Source: UBA4615 sp035628395 (GTDB lineage: Bacteria > Pseudomonadota > Gammaproteobacteria > Burkholderiales > Burkholderiaceae_E). From it: a DNA stretch of 6,377 nt. Position numbers and translations under genes: made by a program. How positions within the stretch are numbered: the stretch's first letter is position 1; every line of letters begins with the position of its first letter. The notes under the pieces were generated by a model, which was not told the origin of the DNA, ran no database searches, and worked only from the letters and a program-made list of their open reading frames with translations. The stretch is from positions 1 through 6,377 of the forward strand of contig DASPJX010000120.1 of the NCBI GenBank assembly GCA_035628395.1. The letters are read 5' to 3'. Of this stretch, positions 4,216 through 6,377 are shown piece after piece.

Positions 4216-6377
4216 TCACGGCGCCTCCGCATCCGCCCGCCCGAGCAGGCGACGCGACGCGCGCTCGCCGAAGCGCGCGAACAGCACCGGGGTCAGGAAG
4301 GCGTCGAGCAGCGTGGACGCGATCAGGCCCGAGAAGACGACGACCGCGACCGGGTGCAGGATCTCGGTGCCCGGCTGCTCGGCCTCGAGCAGCAGCGGCG
4401 ACAGCGCGAGCGCCGCGGTCAGCGCGGTCATCAGCACCGGCACGAGCCGCTCGAGCGAGCCGCGCACGATCATCTCCCGGTCGAAGCCCTCGCCCTCCTC
4501 GCGCATCAGGTGGATCCAGTGCCCGACCTTGAGGATGCCGTTGCGGGTCGCGATGCCGGCGAGCGTCACCGCCCCGACGAGGGCGGCCACCGACAGCGGC
4601 TGGCCCGAGACCTTCAGCCCGAACACCGCGCCGGTCATCGCGAGCGGCACGTTGGTCATCACCAGCAGCGCGAGCGTCGTGGAGCGGTAGCGCGAGTACA
4701 GCACGAGGAACACCAGCACGCCCGACACCGTCGCGAGCACGGCGATCAGGCGGGTCGCCTCCTCCTGCGCCTCGAACTGCCCGCCGAGCGCGACGAAGTA
4801 GCCCGCCGGCAGCGGCAGCGCGGCGATCTCGCGACGCAGGTCGGCGACCACGTCCGACAGCGGCCGGCCCTGCGCGTTCGCGGAGATCACGATCCGCCGG
4901 CGGCCGGCGTCGCGCGAGATCTGGTTCGGCCCGTCGCCCTCCTCGATCGAGGCCAGCCGCGACAGCGGCACGCGCCCGACGGGGGTGTCGATCATCAGCG
5001 TCTCGAGCCCCTGCGGGCCGCGGGCCGACTCGGGCAGCCGCATCACCAGGTCGAAGCGGCGACCGCCGTCGACCACCTGCGCGACGCGCTCGCCCTCGAC
5101 CAGCGCCTGCAGCTCGAGCAGCAGGCGCGAGGCCGGGAGCCCGTGACGCGCGGCGGCCTCGTGGTCGACGCGCACGCGCAGCTGCGGCGCCGGCACCTGC
5201 TTCTCGATCTCGAGGTCGGCGAGGCCCGGCACCGCGGCGAGCCGCTCGCGCAGCCGCGCCGCCTGCGCGCGCAGCACGTCGAGGTCGTCGCCGACGATGC
5301 GCACCGCGATCTGCGCGCGCACGCCCGACAGCAGGTGGTCGAGCCGGTGCGAGATCGGCTGGCCGATGTTGACCGCGACCGGCAGCGGCGCGAGCGCGGC
5401 GCGCAGGTCCGCGTGGACCGCGTCGAGCGGACGGCCGGTGCGCCGCAGCCCCACCTCGAGCTCGGTCACGTGCACGCCCTCGGCGTGCTCGTCGAGCTCG
5501 GCCCGCCCGGTGCGCCGCGCGACGTGCGCGACCTCGGGGACCGCGGCGAGCGCGCGCTCGGCCACCGCGCCGATGCGCGACGACTGCTCGAGCGCGACGC
5601 CCGGATCGAGCCGCAGCGTGACGACCGCCGAGCCCTCGTTGAACGGGGGCAGGAACGTGCGCGGGAACGTGGGCACCAGCGCGAGCGCGAGCGCGAATCC
5701 GATCGCGCCGATCGCGACCGGCACCGCCGGCGCGTCGAAGGCCGCCTCGAGCGCGCGCCGGTAGCCGGCCTTCAGCGCGGTCACCGCCCGGGGCTCGCGA
5801 TGCGCGATCCGGTCGATCCGGCGGCCCACGAGGAAGTACGCGAGCACCGGCGTGACGGTCACCGCCACGCCCAGGCTCGCGAGGATCGACACGACGTACG
5901 CGATGCCGAGCGGCACGAAGAGCCGGCCCTCGATGCCGGGCAGCGCGAACAGCGGCACGAACACCAGCGCGATGACCACCGTCGACCAGACCACCGACGC
6001 GCGCACCTCCTGGCTCGCGTCGCGGACCACCGCCAGCGCCCCCCGCGGCGCGGCCGCGCGCGCGTTCTCGCGCAGCCGGCGCACGATGTTCTCCAGGTCG
6101 ACGATCGCGTCGTCGACCAGCTCGCCGATCGCGATCGTCATCCCGCCCAGCGTCATCGTGTTGATGGAGTAGTCGAGCGCGCGGAGCACGAGCACCGCGA
6201 CGACGAGCGACAGCGGGATCGCGGTCAGCGTGATGAACGTCGTGCGGAAGTTCAGCAGGAACAGGAACAGCACGATCGCGACCAGGATCGACCCGTCGCG
6301 GAGCGCGGCCTTCACGTTGTCGACCGCGATCTGGATGAAGTCCGCCTGGCGGAAGATCGCGCGGTGCAGCACGACGC
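4216..6377 (-). CDS. Heavy-metal-efflux RND pump, CusA/CzcA family, N-terminus beyond the window
   Basis: This is the C-terminal part, about 720 residues, of an inner-membrane proton-driven RND transporter that exports metal cations through a tripartite complex. The frame is open to the right edge. About 320 residues are missing compared with the usual length of around 1040, so the GTG at 6372 is not the start. Numbering from that GTG codon: membrane helices of the first half lie at about 28-180, including the proton-relay helix with IGELVDDAIVDLENI (D87, D88, D92, E94). FLPPFNEGSAVV (240-251) opens the second periplasmic porter and docking region (about 240-545). Further membrane helices follow at about 542-700, including LAGIATRNGILK (604-615) and VPVLMTA (644-650). 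The metal is not assignable: the position I align with the CusA porter methionine in NRIDM is histidine here (HRLDH, H346). The TM10-11 residues resemble CzcA (no Glu or Lys), whereas the TM4 pattern is closer to CusA. Alignments are from memory. The small exported protein gene follows 71 bp downstream; adaptor and outer-membrane genes are presumably upstream, outside the window. Confidence 0.93.
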   Translation of the reverse strand, partial: VVLHRAIFRQADFIQIAVDNVKAALRDGSILVAIVLFLFLLNFRTTFITLTAIPLSLVVAVLVLRALDYSINTMTLGGMTIAIGELVDDAIVDLENIVRRLRENARAAAPRGALAVVRDASQEVRASVVWSTVVIALVFVPLFALPGIEGRLFVPLGIAYVVSILASLGVAVTVTPVLAYFLVGRRIDRIAHREPRAVTALKAGYRRALEAAFDAPAVPVAIGAIGFALALALVPTFPRTFLPPFNEGSAVVTLRLDPGVALEQSSRIGAVAERALAAVPEVAHVARRTGRAELDEHAEGVHVTELEVGLRRTGRPLDAVHADLRAALAPLPVAVNIGQPISHRLDHLLSGVRAQIAVRIVGDDLDVLRAQAARLRERLAAVPGLADLEIEKQVPAPQLRVRVDHEAAARHGLPASRLLLELQALVEGERVAQVVDGGRRFDLVMRLPESARGPQGLETLMIDTPVGRVPLSRLASIEEGDGPNQISRDAGRRRIVISANAQGRPLSDVVADLRREIAALPLPAGYFVALGGQFEAQEEATRLIAVLATVSGVLVFLVLYSRYRSTTLALLVMTNVPLAMTGAVFGLKVSGQPLSVAALVGAVTLAGIATRNGILKVGHWIHLMREEGEGFDREMIVRGSLERLVPVLMTALTAALALSPLLLEAEQPGTEILHPVAVVVFSGLIASTLLDAFLTPVLFARFGERASRRLLGRADAEAP

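Overview
The window comes from a very GC-rich bacterium. By eye GC is above 70%, and third codon positions are almost all G or C. The protein families fit a proteobacterium, most likely a betaproteobacterium of the Burkholderiales type; this is inferred from protein style and was not tested. I recognise no mobile element, CRISPR array, tRNA or rRNA.

Layout from left to right: (1) 1-152, minus: the apparent N-terminus of an unidentified protein running off the left edge. (2) 213-1298, minus: a membrane-anchored von Willebrand factor A (VWA) protein of the BatA/BatB type with an intact metal-binding (MIDAS) site. (3) 1299-1500: a divergent intergenic region carrying the 5' ends of the VWA gene and of the gene to its right. 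(4) 1501-2766, plus: a soluble GAF-HisKA-HATPase_c sensor histidine kinase. (5) 2878-3726, plus: a stand-alone EAL-domain c-di-GMP phosphodiesterase with its catalytic residues present and a short CxxC-bearing N-terminal extension. (6) 3746-4144, minus: a small exported protein with a His/Met-containing mature N-terminus, convergent with the EAL gene. (7) 4216-6377, minus: about the last 720 residues of a heavy-metal-efflux (HME) RND pump of the CusA/CzcA family, with its N-terminus beyond the right edge.

There are two functional blocks and one less certain one. The right block is the 3' end of a metal-efflux operon: RND pump, then a small periplasmic protein 71 bp downstream with its own ribosome-binding site. 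The pump's adaptor and outer-membrane channel are presumably beyond the right edge. The middle block is a signalling pair, a GAF kinase followed in the same direction by an EAL phosphodiesterase. No response regulator is visible, so the kinase's partner is unknown. The left block is a VWA protein transcribed away from the kinase.

All the complete genes look intact. Nothing here amounts to a clearly new system. The points most worth a second look are the pump's mixed proton-relay and metal-site residues, the small exported protein behind it, a possible leaderless start for the EAL gene, and dyad and direct-repeat elements in the kinase-EAL gap.
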